From the NCBI GenBank assembly GCA_964371405.1, contig CAYJLV010000003.1, positions 62,001 through 126,000 on the forward strand: a stretch of DNA of 64,000 nt, read 5' to 3'. Numbering within the stretch: position 1 is the first letter of the stretch; each line of letters begins with the position of its first letter. Source of the stretch: JAMHWF01 sp964371405. Its GTDB lineage: Bacteria; Pseudomonadota; Gammaproteobacteria; Burkholderiales; Burkholderiaceae_C. The notes beneath the pieces were generated by a model. That model saw nothing but the letters and a program-made list of their open reading frames with translations, was not told the DNA's origin and searched no databases. Shown in pieces: positions 63,494-64,000 of this stretch. Made by a program: the position numbers and the translations under genes.

Positions 63494-64000
63494 TCACTCC
63501 GGCGCCACGTCCCAGCCGAAGAAGCGCACCACCTCGTCGCGCCGCGCCAGCGTGTCGGCCTCGCCGAGTGCGATCAGTGCGCGCGTGTATTCGGCCTCGA
63601 ACAGCAGGTAGCTCGACAGCGCGGCGCCGCGAGCGTCGACGCCTTCGCCGGTAACGCCGACGCCGCGCAGCAGCGCGCGCACCGGCGCCGGCAGGCTGCC
63701 CTGGTGCTGCGCGGCCAGGTCGTCGAGGCGTTGGCTCGGCGCGATCACCAGCACGTCGATCGGCCGCAGCCCCGACGCCGCCCGGCGCTCGGGCTCGAGC
63801 AGCGACAGCGTGTTGTTGATGCGGCGCAGCCGCTCGATGTCGACGGCCAGCGCGTCGAGGAAGATGTTCGACAGCGCATGGCCCGCGATCTGCGCCATCG
63901 ACGGGTAGCCGTCGGCGCCGGCGCGCCGCCCCGGCGGCTCGTGCATGCGGCCCGCGCCGATGACGAGGATGCGCTCGGCGCCCAGGTGCACCGCCGGCGA
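63494..64000 (-). CDS. patatin-like phospholipase, C-terminal part (runs off window)
   Basis: At least 168 residues of the reverse frame, open to the window edge. Reads PAVHLGAERILVIGAGRM followed by GYPSMAQIAGHALSNIFLDALAVDIERLRRINNTLSLLE and IDVLVIAPSQRLDDLAAQHQGSLPAPVRALLRGVG. This is the C-terminal half of patatin-family proteins of the type with HLG and NNTL blocks. The active-site GxSxG and DGG lie outside the window. Convergent with the ComEA-like gene (3 bp between stops). Confidence 0.75.
   Translation of the reverse strand, partial: SPAVHLGAERILVIGAGRMHEPPGRRAGADGYPSMAQIAGHALSNIFLDALAVDIERLRRINNTLSLLEPERRAASGLRPIDVLVIAPSQRLDDLAAQHQGSLPAPVRALLRGVGVTGEGVDARGAALSSYLLFEAEYTRALIALGEADTLARRDEVVRFFGWDVAPE

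Overview
The window reads as a betaproteobacterial (Burkholderiales-type) chromosome. The signs are high GC, a tripartite-tricarboxylate (Bug) binding protein, a Burkholderiales-style porin, a fused aroA-cmk gene, the order gyrA/pheA/tyrA/aroA-cmk/rpsA/ihfB/lapA/lapB, and a tmRNA whose tag reads (A)ANDERFALAA. It falls into two parts that meet abruptly near position 31,497.

Left part, 1 to about 31,497, is a catabolic accessory region. It holds an acyl-CoA dehydrogenase with a citrate-synthase-like protein and a divergent LysR regulator; a Gfo/Idh/MocA oxidoreductase with an MFS carrier; a porin; a 3-hydroxyacyl-CoA dehydrogenase-like protein; a Bug receptor; and both subunits of a Rieske ring-hydroxylating dioxygenase. 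Relics of IS200-, IS3- and IS5-type elements lie between these genes. The Gfo/Idh, porin, Bug and dioxygenase genes share one upstream motif, TTGA-N8-TCAAGATTGA, in the same orientation. Next comes a membrane-anchored molybdoenzyme operon (FeS subunit, NrfD, MoaD-like protein, catalytic subunit) with a divergent LysR gene. After it is a UbiX - UbiD - CaiB - CaiB operon whose layout matches anaerobic ortho-phthalate clusters (CoA activation, then prenyl-FMN-dependent decarboxylation to benzoyl-CoA). It has its own IclR regulator and TCCA-N5-TGGA palindromes. A folE2-idi pair follows; the isopentenyl diphosphate isomerase could supply the prenyl donor for UbiX. The part ends with a frameshifted YkgJ-type gene, a second IclR gene and an FAD oxidoreductase cut off at the junction.

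Right part, 31,497 to 64,000, is housekeeping and more GC-rich. It begins with only the 5' part of comEC, then ridA-like, dsbB, the glnA-ntrB-ntrC nitrogen system, a MoaB/CinA-like protein, an EI24 protein, an AIM24 protein, a FeeM-like N-acyltransferase opposite a hybrid sensor kinase, metY, ssrA (tmRNA), gph, ubiG and ompA. Then come gyrA, pheA, tyrA, aroA-cmk, rpsA, ihfB, lapA and lapB. It ends with a surface-glycan cluster (three glycosyltransferases, two of them GT10-like paralogues, and two methyltransferases), a ComEA-like helix-hairpin-helix protein and a patatin-like protein running off the end. An interspersed repeat follows several stop codons in this part.

The junction inside comEC is either the edge of a genomic island or an assembly join. 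The sequence alone cannot decide, so statements linking the two parts as one genome carry that caveat.
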